Of a DNA stretch of 46,716 nt, positions 7,820 to 16,165 are shown one piece after another. Position 1 is the stretch's first letter. Each line of letters begins with the position of its first letter. Source of the DNA: Gammaproteobacteria bacterium (GTDB lineage Bacteria; Pseudomonadota; Gammaproteobacteria; Steroidobacterales; Steroidobacteraceae); NCBI GenBank assembly GCA_027452045.1, contig DAIDHH010000037.1, forward strand, positions 1 through 46,716, in the 5' to 3' direction. A program made the translations under genes and the position numbers. The notes beneath the pieces are model-generated. The model was not told the origin of the DNA. It searched no databases and was given only the letters and a program-made list of their open reading frames with translations.

Positions 7820-10400
7820 GATGCGTGCTCCTCCCCAGGATCTCGTAGGTGCCCATCGCGCCTCTGGCGTTCGAATGATCCGCTTGCCTCGCATTCGCGC
7901 GCTCGGCCGTTGTGCCCGAGGCGCAGCGGGTCTCGCGCAGGACTTCCTCGGTGACTTCCTCACAGGATAGCCAGAGTGAGCCAAGATGGCGCTCGACCGA
8001 ATGCTGCTGCAGGCGAAACAGGTACAGCCACTGATTCTCGATCAGCTCCCGCAGTTGCGGCTGGCGCCCGAGCACGTGCTCGATCTTCTCGCGCGGCGCA
8101 TCGACGAGCACCGACAGGCGCAGCGGAGTGTGCATCCAGCGGGTCCCGTCGTGAACTGACTGTCTGGCGAGCCCGATGCGCAGATCGCCGCCGTGTCCTT
8201 CGAGAACACCGATGCGCTCCCCGACCACGTTGTGCAGCACCTTGTTGCCGCTCCCCAGACGTTCCGGGTCGACCGTGGAGCCGTAGTACTGCAGGTTGAT
8301 CCACAGCGCAACCCGCAGCGGACCTGAGCAGATCTGCTCGAGCAGGCTGCCGTCACCGTCGTCCTGCCAGCGGTATTCGTGTAGAAAGACTCTCCCCCGC
8401 AGGTCGACGCCGCGGGTGCGCTCGCGGGGCGCAACGATAAGGGCGGCATTGCCCGCAAGCCCCCATTCCGGGCGCACCTGCGACCAGTCACGGCCCCTGC
8501 GCCGCAGTCGCTTGAGAAGCGCCGCGTCGCGCTCGGCGAAGCGGGTGAGTCCGAGGGCCGGTGCGCGCTCACGCCGGACTCGAGCGCCCGCACGCTGCAC
8601 GGTCTGGCGCAGCCGGTCGAGGTGCGCGGCGTGGGTGTGAGGCACCCGGTCAAGATCGAACAGCTCGATCTCGTCGGTGGTGGTGTCGTGCAGGCCCGCG
8701 ATCGCCAGAGTGCCCTGCGGGATGTGGATGCCGCGGGCGGCGAGTGCGGCACGGACCGCGGGGTCGTTGAGCAGATCGGCAAGGATGCGCGCGTTGATCG
8801 CCCCGCTGTGGCCCCCGCAGGCACCGCAGGCAAGACCGGCGGCCTGAGGGTTGTTGGCCGTCTGCGCGCCGTGCCCGATGAGGACGAGCAGGGGCGCGAA
8901 GGGACCGGTGATCCCCATGGCGCGCAGTATGCCGGCGGCAAGATCGTACCGGGCATCGCAACGCTCGCTGTCAGCGCTCTTCAGGCGGGGAGCGAGCGCA
9001 GAGCGCTGCCGGCGCGAGAGCCCCGTCTCTTCGGGCGCATCACTGCCGCATCCAAGCGTCCGGGCAAGCAGCTTCGGCAGATACGTGAGACCGAGCATCT
9101 CGACCATGGTGAACGCGCCGGAGGGGAGGCGAAGGAAGGGTTGCAGGCTTGCCCGCTGGCGCAGCGCTTTGCGGCGCCTGCCGGCGATGTCGCGGTCGAG
9201 GATGGCATCGCCGGTGGAGTCGCTTGCTTCGAGTGTCGGTGCGAGCAACCCCGGCACGCGGACCTGATCGAGTGCACTCGCGAGGGGCGAATAGCAAATG
9301 GGCAGCCCGAAGAAGCCCGCGAACCCGTAAGTCCGGGCTCCCGGGTCGATATGCTCTATGGCACGGCGCATGCGCTCGGAACGCACGTCGATGCAGAACA
9401 CGAGCTGTGCGTGCGGCGGCCCTGAAGTCGCCTCGGGTGCGGATGGGCGTGCGGCGGTCAGAGATTTGAAGAGCTCGTGCTGGTAGGCCAGTTCGCGGGC
9501 GCGCTGCCACAGCAGATCGATCGCGATCGAGGCATCGCAGTCGAGGCTCCCGGCAGCACTCCAGTGCCGCATCCAGCTCATCCAGGCCGAGCGCTCGTCA
9601 TGGCGTCCGTCGTGCAGAAGCGCTTCCCAGCACAGGCGGATCACGAGCAGGGCGGGAAGATGCGTATCGTCCCGCCCGGTGAGCGAAGCCTCCCAGCGCA
9701 GCCACGCACACCAGGCCGCCCAGCCACCGATGCGCAGCGCAATGAGCTCGAGCAACTCCGGAAGCTGCCTCTCACGCACGGCCAGTCGATCGAGCGCCCA
9801 GTGAAGTGCGTCATCGCCGTCCTGCGGCAGCTCCCTGGCGCGCTCATGGACCGCCGCGAAGCGGTGGTCCTGGAGGAGTGAGGCGCGCCATTGGCGATAG
9901 AACCCGGGGTGGCTGTCGGGATGCCAGTCAGACTGGAGGCGGTCGAAGTACGCCGCGCAGTATTCGCTGATCTGCTGCGTCACCCGGGCAGGCCAGGACA
10001 AGCCTCCATATGGCGCGATGCCTGCCTCGAGCGCATCGCTGAGCAGTGGCAGCCCGCGGGTGACTCGTTCGGACTCCGAGAGTGCCGCGACGGCCGCCTG
10101 TACGGTCGGTACGAGAGACTGCTCACGCAGCGCCTGTTCGAGATGGCAGCGTTGGATTTCCCCGCTCTGCCAGGCGTGCAGGTACTCTGCGCGCGGCAGC
10201 GTCATGGGTGCACCGGCGAGCCGACGCAGGCGCGCCGCGGTGGCGGCAAACGGCCGTTCTCGATGCCCCCAGTAGGGATTGAAGGCGATCTGCCGGTCGA
10301 GCGGCCAGGCCGGCGCGACGGTCCGGCATGCCGCCTCTAGGGCTGCGCGCCGCGCGCAGGGCTCGGTACGGGAGGCGCTGAGGGTGCAAGATTCGCTCAC
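7800..10400 (-). CDS. dabA: DabA, inorganic carbon transport subunit (DUF2309/UPF0753)
   Basis: 866 residues of the DabA family. Together with DabB it captures CO2 and, driven by ion flow, accumulates bicarbonate in the cytoplasm. DabA is a distant beta-carbonic-anhydrase relative with one zinc. The predicted zinc/active-site residues are all present: Cys336 and Asp338 in FCIDVRSE, His510 in LIGHG and Cys525 in GLACGACGG. The His-to-Cys spacing is 15, as I recall for the characterised Halothiobacillus protein. The start is taken as GTG at 10400, giving a 4-base GTGA overlap with the dabB stop and GAAGGCGG just upstream. A GTG/TTG-type frame start 30 bases further up is less likely. The order dabB-dabA-small gene behind a divergent LysR gene supports the role. 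Confidence 0.95.
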   Translation of the reverse strand: MSESCTLSASRTEPCARRAALEAACRTVAPAWPLDRQIAFNPYWGHRERPFAATAARLRRLAGAPMTLPRAEYLHAWQSGEIQRCHLEQALREQSLVPTVQAAVAALSESERVTRGLPLLSDALEAGIAPYGGLSWPARVTQQISEYCAAYFDRLQSDWHPDSHPGFYRQWRASLLQDHRFAAVHERARELPQDGDDALHWALDRLAVRERQLPELLELIALRIGGWAAWCAWLRWEASLTGRDDTHLPALLVIRLCWEALLHDGRHDERSAWMSWMRHWSAAGSLDCDASIAIDLLWQRARELAYQHELFKSLTAARPSAPEATSGPPHAQLVFCIDVRSERMRRAIEHIDPGARTYGFAGFFGLPICYSPLASALDQVRVPGLLAPTLEASDSTGDAILDRDIAGRRRKALRQRASLQPFLRLPSGAFTMVEMLGLTYLPKLLARTLGCGSDAPEETGLSRRQRSALAPRLKSADSERCDARYDLAAGILRAMGITGPFAPLLVLIGHGAQTANNPQAAGLACGACGGHSGAINARILADLLNDPAVRAALAARGIHIPQGTLAIAGLHDTTTDEIELFDLDRVPHTHAAHLDRLRQTVQRAGARVRRERAPALGLTRFAERDAALLKRLRRRGRDWSQVRPEWGLAGNAALIVAPRERTRGVDLRGRVFLHEYRWQDDGDGSLLEQICSGPLRVALWINLQYYGSTVDPERLGSGNKVLHNVVGERIGVLEGHGGDLRIGLARQSVHDGTRWMHTPLRLSVLVDAPREKIEHVLGRQPQLRELIENQWLYLFRLQQHSVERHLGSLWLSCEEVTEEVLRETRCASGTTAERANARQADHSNARGAMGTYEILGRSTHHATVII

Positions 10401-11947
10401 GCTGCACCGCCTTCGCGTTGCGCGAGCCATTGTCCGAGGCGTGAGCCCTCGGGGCGCATCCCATGCCAGGGCCAGCGGCAGCTCACCAGCCGCGTCAGCG
10501 GCTCATCGAGGAAGTACCCGGCCGAACTCCAGGCGAGCAGCCGCGCGCGGTATGCGCCAGGTGCGCCGTGCGGCGCCAGCCACTGCGACAGGTACAGGCC
10601 CAGAAACGAGAGTCCCCCGAGCAGCGCTAGCCCCGGCACCGGGGTAACGGACGTGACGCCGATGATGCGGTCGATCGAGACGTGCCACAGGAGGTAAAGC
10701 TGCATTCCGAGGGCTGCGGCGGCGAGGTTGCGCATCTGGATGCGAAGGTCCCATGGGTCATTCCACAGCAGCGTGGCGACACCCAGGCTGCACACGAGCA
10801 GCGCACTCCAGGGGAGCGGGGCGATGCGCAGCGCATCCCGCCACAACCAAGCCGATCCGCCCGTCACGATGGCTGCCGCGAGCAGCGCCAGCAGGACCGT
10901 CGTTCCCGCGACCGCCTGTGTCTCAGGCAGCATGCGCCGAGCGGTGCCGTCGCGTACGGCATCTCCGGAGGCGAGGAACGCGTGCGCCTTGTAGAGCGCG
11001 TGTCCGATCAGGTGCAGCAGCGCCAGGTCGTAGAGGCCGAGTCCACACTCGGCGGCCATGAGCCCCATTTGCGAACAGGTGGACCACGCCAATCGTCCCT
11101 TGCGCGAGGGAATGGTCATCATGGTGAGTCCGGCGAGCGCCGCGCTGGCGCTGCCGATGAGCACGAGCAACGCCTGGGCTCCCGGGCACGCCGCCATGAG
11201 GGGGGCAAGCCGGATCAGAACATAGCCGCCGAGATTGACCACCCCGGCATGCAACAGCGCGGAGACGCTGGTGGGCGCCTCCATGACCTGCACCAGCCAG
11301 CCATGGACCGGGAACTGTGCGGACTTCAGCAACACGGCCGCGGCGAGCAGCAGCGCGGCGAGCTGGAGAGTTGCGAAGGAGGCGCCCCCCGCGGCGGCGA
11401 TCCGCTCGAGCGCCGACAAGTCGAGCGTGTGGCAGTGCGCAAAGAGGAGCGCCGCAGCGCCCGCCAGGCACAGCTCGGCCAGGCGGCTCGAGACGAATTT
11501 CTTGCGGGCGGCGAGCCGCGCCCCCGGTCTCTCGGGGTAATGCGTGAGCAGCGGATGCAGCGTCACGCTGCTCGTGAACCAAGCGAGAATGAGTATCGCG
11601 AAGTTGTGCGCGGCAAGCACCGCGGTGACCGAAGCGAGGGTGAGGAGGAGCGCAATGACGAAGCGGCGCTCACCGGATTCGCCCGAAAGATTGCCGCGCG
11701 AATAGCGGGCAATGATCCAGCCGAGGAACGCCACCAGGGTCATCACGGCCCCGGCGAGGGGCGAGAGCGCAAAGTGCAGCCACCCGGGCGCAAGACGCAG
11801 CGCATCGCTCGCCAGAGCGATGGCAAGGGCAACGCCAGCCGACCCTTCGAGCACCTGCCAGATATGCCGGCGCCCAAGGGCGGCGCTCGCGCCGAGCACG
11901 TACACGAGGGGAACCAGCCACGCGAGCCATTGCGGAGGATGCGACAT
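10397..11947 (-). CDS. dabB: DabB, membrane subunit of the carbon transporter (NuoL-like)
   Basis: 516 residues and about a dozen hydrophobic segments of the proton-antiporter/NADH dehydrogenase subunit 5 type. The core signature LLKSAQFPVHGWLVQVMEAP followed by TSVSALLHAGVVNLGGYVL is clear, including the Lys and His residues used for ion translocation in this superfamily. As partner of DabA it would couple cation flow to CO2 hydration. It is shorter than NuoL, as expected for DabB, and no other Nuo gene is near. The start is taken as ATG 11947 (MSHPPQWLAW) with GGGG upstream; ATG 11965 and GTG 11968 are alternatives. Its stop overlaps the dabA GTG. Confidence 0.93.
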   Translation of the reverse strand: MSHPPQWLAWLVPLVYVLGASAALGRRHIWQVLEGSAGVALAIALASDALRLAPGWLHFALSPLAGAVMTLVAFLGWIIARYSRGNLSGESGERRFVIALLLTLASVTAVLAAHNFAILILAWFTSSVTLHPLLTHYPERPGARLAARKKFVSSRLAELCLAGAAALLFAHCHTLDLSALERIAAAGGASFATLQLAALLLAAAVLLKSAQFPVHGWLVQVMEAPTSVSALLHAGVVNLGGYVLIRLAPLMAACPGAQALLVLIGSASAALAGLTMMTIPSRKGRLAWSTCSQMGLMAAECGLGLYDLALLHLIGHALYKAHAFLASGDAVRDGTARRMLPETQAVAGTTVLLALLAAAIVTGGSAWLWRDALRIAPLPWSALLVCSLGVATLLWNDPWDLRIQMRNLAAAALGMQLYLLWHVSIDRIIGVTSVTPVPGLALLGGLSFLGLYLSQWLAPHGAPGAYRARLLAWSSAGYFLDEPLTRLVSCRWPWHGMRPEGSRLGQWLAQREGGAA

Positions 11948-12021
11948 GTGAGCCCCGGTGACCATCACGATGGCGCGCAGTATTCCTGCGGCGGGAAGAT
12001 CTGTAAAATAGAATAAAGAGA

Positions 12022-12034
12022 ACGAATACTTCGT
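12022..12034. promoter_or_regulatory. inverted repeat between dabB and lysR, candidate LysR operator
   Basis: ACGAA-TAC-TTCGT is a perfect 5-3-5 inverted repeat in the AT-rich stretch (12001-12045) separating the divergent dabB and LysR genes. It ends 11 bases before the LysR ATG and lies about 75 bases upstream of the dabB ATG. LysR regulators usually bind such sites and control both directions. Assignment is by position and symmetry only. Confidence 0.45.
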
Positions 12035-12045
12035 AAAAGCAGAAC

Positions 12046-12930
12046 ATGAGAAACCTCAACTTCCACCATCTCCTCTACTTCTGGACCGTGGCCCAGCGCG
12101 GCCATCTCACCCGAGCCGCCGCGCAGCTGCGGGTCTCACAGTCGGCGCTCTCCGCGCAGATTCGCCAGCTCGAGGCCTATCTCGGCCGGCCGCTGTTCGA
12201 GCGCCGTGGCCGGTCGCTGCAGCTGACCGACTTCGGCGCCGTGGTGCTCGACTATGCGGACAGCATCTTTGGGCTCGGCCAGGAGCTGATGGCGACCGTG
12301 CGCGGGGGCCCCGGGCAGCGGCTGCGGCAGCTGCGCGTCGGGGCCGTGGCCACGCTCTCGCGCAACTTCACGGAGAATCTGCTGCGCCCGCTGTTCGGCA
12401 GCCCCGAGGTGCGCCTCACCCTTCAGTCCGGGAGTCTCGATGAGCTTCTCGAGCGGCTGCGGGTCCACAACCTCGACGTGGTGCTATCGAACACACCCGT
12501 TGCCGCGGAGGCGAACCGTCCGTGGCGCTGCACGAGACTGTCGCACCAGTCGGTGTGCCTGATCGGACCGCCGCGGCCCGCGCGGCGCCGCTTCAGGGTT
12601 CCCGATGACCTCGAAGGCCGGCGCGTGGTGCTGCCGGGGCCGAGCAGCGACGTGCGCAGCCAGTTCGATCTGTGGTGCGAACGCTCGGGCCTGACGGTTG
12701 AGGTGGCTGCGGAGGTCGACGACATGGCGATGCTGCGCCTCATCGCCAGGGACTCGGGAGCCATTGCCGTGCTGCCCGAGGTAGTCGTGCAGGACGAGTT
12801 GCGCGATGGGCGCCTGCAGCGTTACTGCCCGGTCCCGGGCGTGTACGAGAACTTCTACGCCATCACCGCGTTCCGTCACAGTCCCTCGGCGTTGGTGCAG
12901 CAGCTGTTGACGCCGACCAAGGCCCCATAG
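12046..12930 (+). CDS. LysR-family regulator (NhaR-like), probable regulator of dabBA
   Basis: 294 residues. The N-terminal winged helix-turn-helix is clear: FHHLLYFWTVAQRGHLTRAA, then LRVSQSALSAQIRQLEAYLG and RRGRSLQLTDFG. A substrate-binding domain follows (about residues 95-290). The opening NFHHLLYFW is typical of the NhaR-like branch. It is transcribed away from dabB across a 98-base gap, the standard arrangement for a LysR activator of an adjacent operon. LysR regulators beside dabAB occur in other autotrophs and are linked to low-CO2 induction. The effector here is unknown. The Shine-Dalgarno is weak. Confidence 0.92.
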   Translation: MRNLNFHHLLYFWTVAQRGHLTRAAAQLRVSQSALSAQIRQLEAYLGRPLFERRGRSLQLTDFGAVVLDYADSIFGLGQELMATVRGGPGQRLRQLRVGAVATLSRNFTENLLRPLFGSPEVRLTLQSGSLDELLERLRVHNLDVVLSNTPVAAEANRPWRCTRLSHQSVCLIGPPRPARRRFRVPDDLEGRRVVLPGPSSDVRSQFDLWCERSGLTVEVAAEVDDMAMLRLIARDSGAIAVLPEVVVQDELRDGRLQRYCPVPGVYENFYAITAFRHSPSALVQQLLTPTKAP

Positions 12931-12995
12931 CCTGCCGGGCAGGCGCGGGCCTGCGGATTGCGCATGATCCGCGGCGCCGCCGGGGCCGGTATCCG

Positions 12996-13679
12996 CTAGC
13001 GGATATTCAGCAACAGCGCCACCGAGAGGCATATGCCGGCGGCCAGGAGCGCGGCGCGCCACCAGGGAACGAAGAAGGGCGTCTCCCCCGGGGAGGCACG
13101 CTGCTTGAACCCGTGAATCATCGCCGGCAGCAGATGCTCGCGGCGCGCGAATCGATAGAATCCGATCGCGCTCAGGTGCACCGCGATCATCACGAGCAGC
13201 AGCTCAAAGTTGGCCGAGTGCAGATGCGCGGCCCGTCGCCCCGTGTCGAACGAGACCCAGCGGGCGAGTGGCCCGGAGCCGACACCATCGACGTTCACGG
13301 CGAACAGGCCGAGCGTCGTCTGCGTGAGCAGCAGCGCTAGCATCACGAGGATGCTCAGGGCACCGAGGGGATTGTGACCGATCGGGGAGGGCGCATCCTC
13401 AGCCCGAGGCCGCACGAGACTGCGCAGGTAGCGAAGGGTGGCTGCCGGGCCGCGTACGAAGTGGCTGAACCGCGCCGTTTGCCCTCCGCAGAATCCCCAT
13501 GCCACCCGAAACCACACCACTGCGAGCACGCCGTATCCGGCGATGCGGTGCCAGCGCATGTGATCACTCTCGGCGCTCCACCAGCACAGGGCGAACAGGG
13601 TGACCAGCGTCCAGTGCGCGATCCGGGTGGGCCAATCCCAGACCCGGATCCGTTGATGCGTTGCCGATGAAGCGGTCAC
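12996..13679 (-). CDS. di-haem cytochrome b561-type membrane protein
   Basis: 227 residues of the bacterial cytochrome b561/Ni-Fe-hydrogenase b-type family, with about four or five membrane helices. It starts RIRVWDWPTRIAHWTLVTLF, the usual first helix with a haem-ligating His. Further candidate His ligands are in HMRWHRIAGYG and in AHLHSANFELLLVMIAVHLS. The family passes electrons between the quinone pool and periplasmic or membrane partners. The ATG at 13679 lies only 6 bases after the stop of the cytochrome c' gene, so the two form an operon and probably an electron-transfer pair. Confidence 0.9.
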   Translation of the reverse strand: MTASSATHQRIRVWDWPTRIAHWTLVTLFALCWWSAESDHMRWHRIAGYGVLAVVWFRVAWGFCGGQTARFSHFVRGPAATLRYLRSLVRPRAEDAPSPIGHNPLGALSILVMLALLLTQTTLGLFAVNVDGVGSGPLARWVSFDTGRRAAHLHSANFELLLVMIAVHLSAIGFYRFARREHLLPAMIHGFKQRASPGETPFFVPWWRAALLAAGICLSVALLLNIR

Positions 13680-13685
13680 GACGCG

Positions 13686-14180
13686 TCACCACCAGCTGCG
13701 GTGCGCCCGGAATCGCCGGTGACAGCCGGCACAGGCCTGCCCCAGCCTTCGCGTGCGCAGCGCAAGCGCGCGCTGATCCTGCCTGTCGGCGGCCCGGGTC
13801 AGCTCCTGCGCGCGACTCGAGAGCATCTGCGCGGCTTGGGCGAATGCCCGTGGATTGCTCCAGATGGCCGCCCGGGCCTTGGTGCGCGTGCCATGACCCT
13901 TGCCGCTCCCTGCCGGAAACCAGCGGGGCAGCGCGGCTGCGAGATTCGCGATCCTATGGGAGTCGTCTTTGACGACGGCCCAGTCCGGGTGCGATCGCCT
14001 CAACTGCCCCCGGAGCGCTTTGACCGCTCTGCCGAGGGATCGGAAGTGCTCCTGGCGGGCATGGACGATCGGCTGAATGCCGCTGGCGCGCGCCCCGCCG
14101 GCCGCACCGATGAGCAACATGACGCTGAGCAGCCAGACCCGGCGGCTGGCGGTGCCGCTCCTGATCGCAATGGAATGCAT
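13686..14180 (-). CDS. cytochrome c' family protein
   Basis: 164 residues. A signal peptide (RRVWLLSVMLLIGAAGGARA, about residues 13-32) is followed by a four-helix-bundle-like sequence. A single CAGCH haem motif sits near the C-terminus at 150-154, followed by RRFR; this C-terminal placement is the mark of cytochrome c'. The opening HARQEHFRSLGRAVKALRGQ fits the family's helix 1. The start at 14180 is chosen over the longer frame to 14318 because it gives a proper signal peptide and has TTGAGG upstream. Family members carry electrons or bind NO. Pairing with the cytochrome b gene suggests electron exchange with it. A run of Arg near the haem is notable. Confidence 0.9.
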   Translation of the reverse strand: MHSIAIRSGTASRRVWLLSVMLLIGAAGGARASGIQPIVHARQEHFRSLGRAVKALRGQLRRSHPDWAVVKDDSHRIANLAAALPRWFPAGSGKGHGTRTKARAAIWSNPRAFAQAAQMLSSRAQELTRAADRQDQRALALRTRRLGQACAGCHRRFRAHRSWW

Positions 14181-14400
14181 GGTCCTCAACTTTCGATTGT
14201 GGGCGATACGAGATACGGGTCCCTCGAGTACGAGGAGTCTGTTTCGTCGGTCCGCCGAGGGGCGAGCCCCGGGGGCCGGGCATAACGAACAAGCATAGCG
14301 GGGATTTGTGACAGCCACGGGTCATGTGCCAGGGCCGTGGCAGGCCGCTCGGCGCTCGAGAGTCCCTCATTATCCGCGCAAGCTCCCCGGGAAGGCGGCG

Positions 14401-15330
14401 TCAGGGCTGGGAAGCGCGTACCGCAAATGATGCCGTGGCCGAAGGATGCGCGGTGAGCGCGCGCTGCACGGACCAGGCCGTCAGGCCGGCGAGCACGAGG
14501 GTGGCAGCGAATGCGAGCGCGGCACGGCGCTTCTCGCGTTGCACCAGGCCCGCGCCATCGAAAGGAGCGATCAGGAAGGGTTGGCCGTGCGTCGTCTGTC
14601 CGACGACGCTTTGACGGGCCTGAGCGGTGCCCGCCCGAGCCTCTACCTCGGCACGGGCGGCCGCGCGCACCGCTTCCCATTCACTCATGTCGAGCTGGCC
14701 ATTGTGATTGCGATCGAAGCGCGCAAGCAGCGCCGCCCGGTCTTGCTTCCACTGCGCGAGGGTGGTGCGCACCTCCTCTTCGATCGATTCGACGATCGAG
14801 TGCGAGCGCAGCTCACCCAGCACCGTCACGCGTGTGCCGGCGGTGAGGACGTTCTCGGTATAGCGGTAGGGCTGTTCGTACGAAGTGAAGGTCGCCGTGG
14901 CCGGTGGTCCGTCGGGCCGCGGCGTTGCACCGTGCCAGACGCTATGGGTCGTAGGGATGATCTCGGCGCCTACCGGGCCGATCAGGCAGGCGTCATCCGC
15001 ATCGCGCAGCATGAAGGGCGTGACACTGGTGCCGCGCTCGATGCAATGCCAGTTCCTGCCCTGGACACCGCCGCTCTGGCGCGTCTCGACCTTGTAGTCC
15101 CACCAGAGGCAGTGCCGGTGGGTGAGGGGTGAGATGAGCTCGCCCTCTTCTGGAGAGGGCTCGAGGTGTCCCTCCAGGCGCACGTAGCCCTGCGCTGCGG
15201 AGCGGATGCGCGCAAGCGGCGTGTCGGCCGCGAAGCGGTCGCGGCGCAGGAGCCGGAAGAACTGCCACGCGAAGTAGAGGGTTGCCGCGAAGCAGAGCGC
15301 GGCGAGCCCCCAGAGGGACGGCGGGGTCAT
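14401..15330 (-). CDS. GIDE-domain membrane protein with an EF-hand
   Basis: 309 residues. An N-terminal membrane helix (SLWGLAALCFAATLYFAWQF) is followed by a GIDE/MULAN-type domain (about residues 45-185) with the typical PLTHRHCLWWDYKVE and a beta-rich core. A linker then holds a canonical EF-hand calcium loop, DRNHNGQLDMSE, at residues 206-217, with the loop positions D1, N3, N5, G6, D9 and E12 all correct. A second membrane helix (AALAFAATLVLAGLTAWSV) lies near the C-terminus. GIDE domains occur in eukaryotic E3 ligases, but no RING is present here. The ATGA overlap with the lemA stop shows one operon. Calcium sensing at the membrane is inferred from the loop. Confidence 0.85.
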   Translation of the reverse strand: MTPPSLWGLAALCFAATLYFAWQFFRLLRRDRFAADTPLARIRSAAQGYVRLEGHLEPSPEEGELISPLTHRHCLWWDYKVETRQSGGVQGRNWHCIERGTSVTPFMLRDADDACLIGPVGAEIIPTTHSVWHGATPRPDGPPATATFTSYEQPYRYTENVLTAGTRVTVLGELRSHSIVESIEEEVRTTLAQWKQDRAALLARFDRNHNGQLDMSEWEAVRAAARAEVEARAGTAQARQSVVGQTTHGQPFLIAPFDGAGLVQREKRRAALAFAATLVLAGLTAWSVQRALTAHPSATASFAVRASQP

Positions 15331-15899
15331 CTCGCGAAGGCGAGCCCGAGATCGACGTCGGCGGTCTGCGCGGAATCGAACTTGAGCATGCTCGCCGCCT
15401 GGAAGTGGCACATCCCGGCGATGAGGGTGTCCGGGAACGTCTCGATGCGCACGTTCAAGGTGTTCACCGCATCGTTGTACATCTCGCGCCGGTCGGCGAT
15501 CGCCGTCTCGATGGCGCTGATCCGTCCCTGGAGCGTGCGGAACATCTCGTTCGCCTTGAGGTCCGGGTAGCGTTCGGCGACGGCGTAGAGGTTGGCAAGT
15601 CCGGTGCGCAAGGCTCCCTCCGCATGGCTCACCGCGGCGACATTGTTCGCGCTGCGTGCGGCATCGACGCCCGCACGGGCTTGGGTGACCTGATCCAGGG
15701 TCTGCTGCTCGTGCTGCATGTAGCGTTTGCAGACATCGACGAGTTTCGGCAACTCATCGTGACGCTGGGCGAGCAGTACGTCGATATTCGACCAGGTGAG
15801 CTTGACCTCGTTTCGCGCCCGAACCAACCCGTTGTAGAGCGTGATGCCGTAGCCGGCGAGTAGCGCTGCGGTCGCAAGGAACACTGTGACGCCAATCAT
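15327..15899 (-). CDS. lemA: LemA family protein
   Basis: 190 residues. An N-terminal membrane segment (MIGVTVFLATAALLAGYG) is followed by the conserved long helical LemA domain: YNGLVRARNEVKLTWSNIDV, then RHDELPKLVDVCKRYMQHEQ, YPDLKANEMFRTLQ and YNDAVNTLNVRIETFPDTLI. LemA proteins are cytoplasm-side or periplasmic helical bundles of unclear function, often encoded with membrane proteins. The ATG at 15899 has AAGGGGAG 5-6 bases upstream, which favours it over GTG 15920. The downstream GIDE-EF-hand gene overlaps its stop by 4 bases, a pairing seen in other bacteria and suggesting a shared membrane complex. Confidence 0.95.
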   Translation of the reverse strand: MIGVTVFLATAALLAGYGITLYNGLVRARNEVKLTWSNIDVLLAQRHDELPKLVDVCKRYMQHEQQTLDQVTQARAGVDAARSANNVAAVSHAEGALRTGLANLYAVAERYPDLKANEMFRTLQGRISAIETAIADRREMYNDAVNTLNVRIETFPDTLIAGMCHFQAASMLKFDSAQTADVDLGLAFAR

Positions 15900-16165
15900 G
15901 ATTCTCCCCTTGTCATCCACGACATGGCGGACGCATATGAGCCGTAGTGTCCCCGCAAGGCCGCTCCCGAGCCACCGCCCGGTGTGGGAACTGTGGGGTG
16001 GATGGCAATTTGGCCGCGAGCGCAGCGCCGCCCGCGCTGCGGACGACCCGATCTGCGGCGCCCTCTCGAGGCACCACGCCGGCAGGGTGGTTGCCGAACC
16101 GGCGGCCTCGGAGAGATCATGGCTTCACACGCTCGACCCCCGAGCCTTTCTCCAGGAATTCCCCC

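Noticed and set aside
10397-11947. A respiratory complex I subunit (nuoL)
   Set aside because: No other nuo gene is near, the protein is shorter than NuoL, and it is translationally coupled to dabA.
10682-12016. 444-codon plus-strand frame opposite dabB
   Set aside because: Arg/Gln/Gly-rich shadow of the membrane protein gene; no domain.
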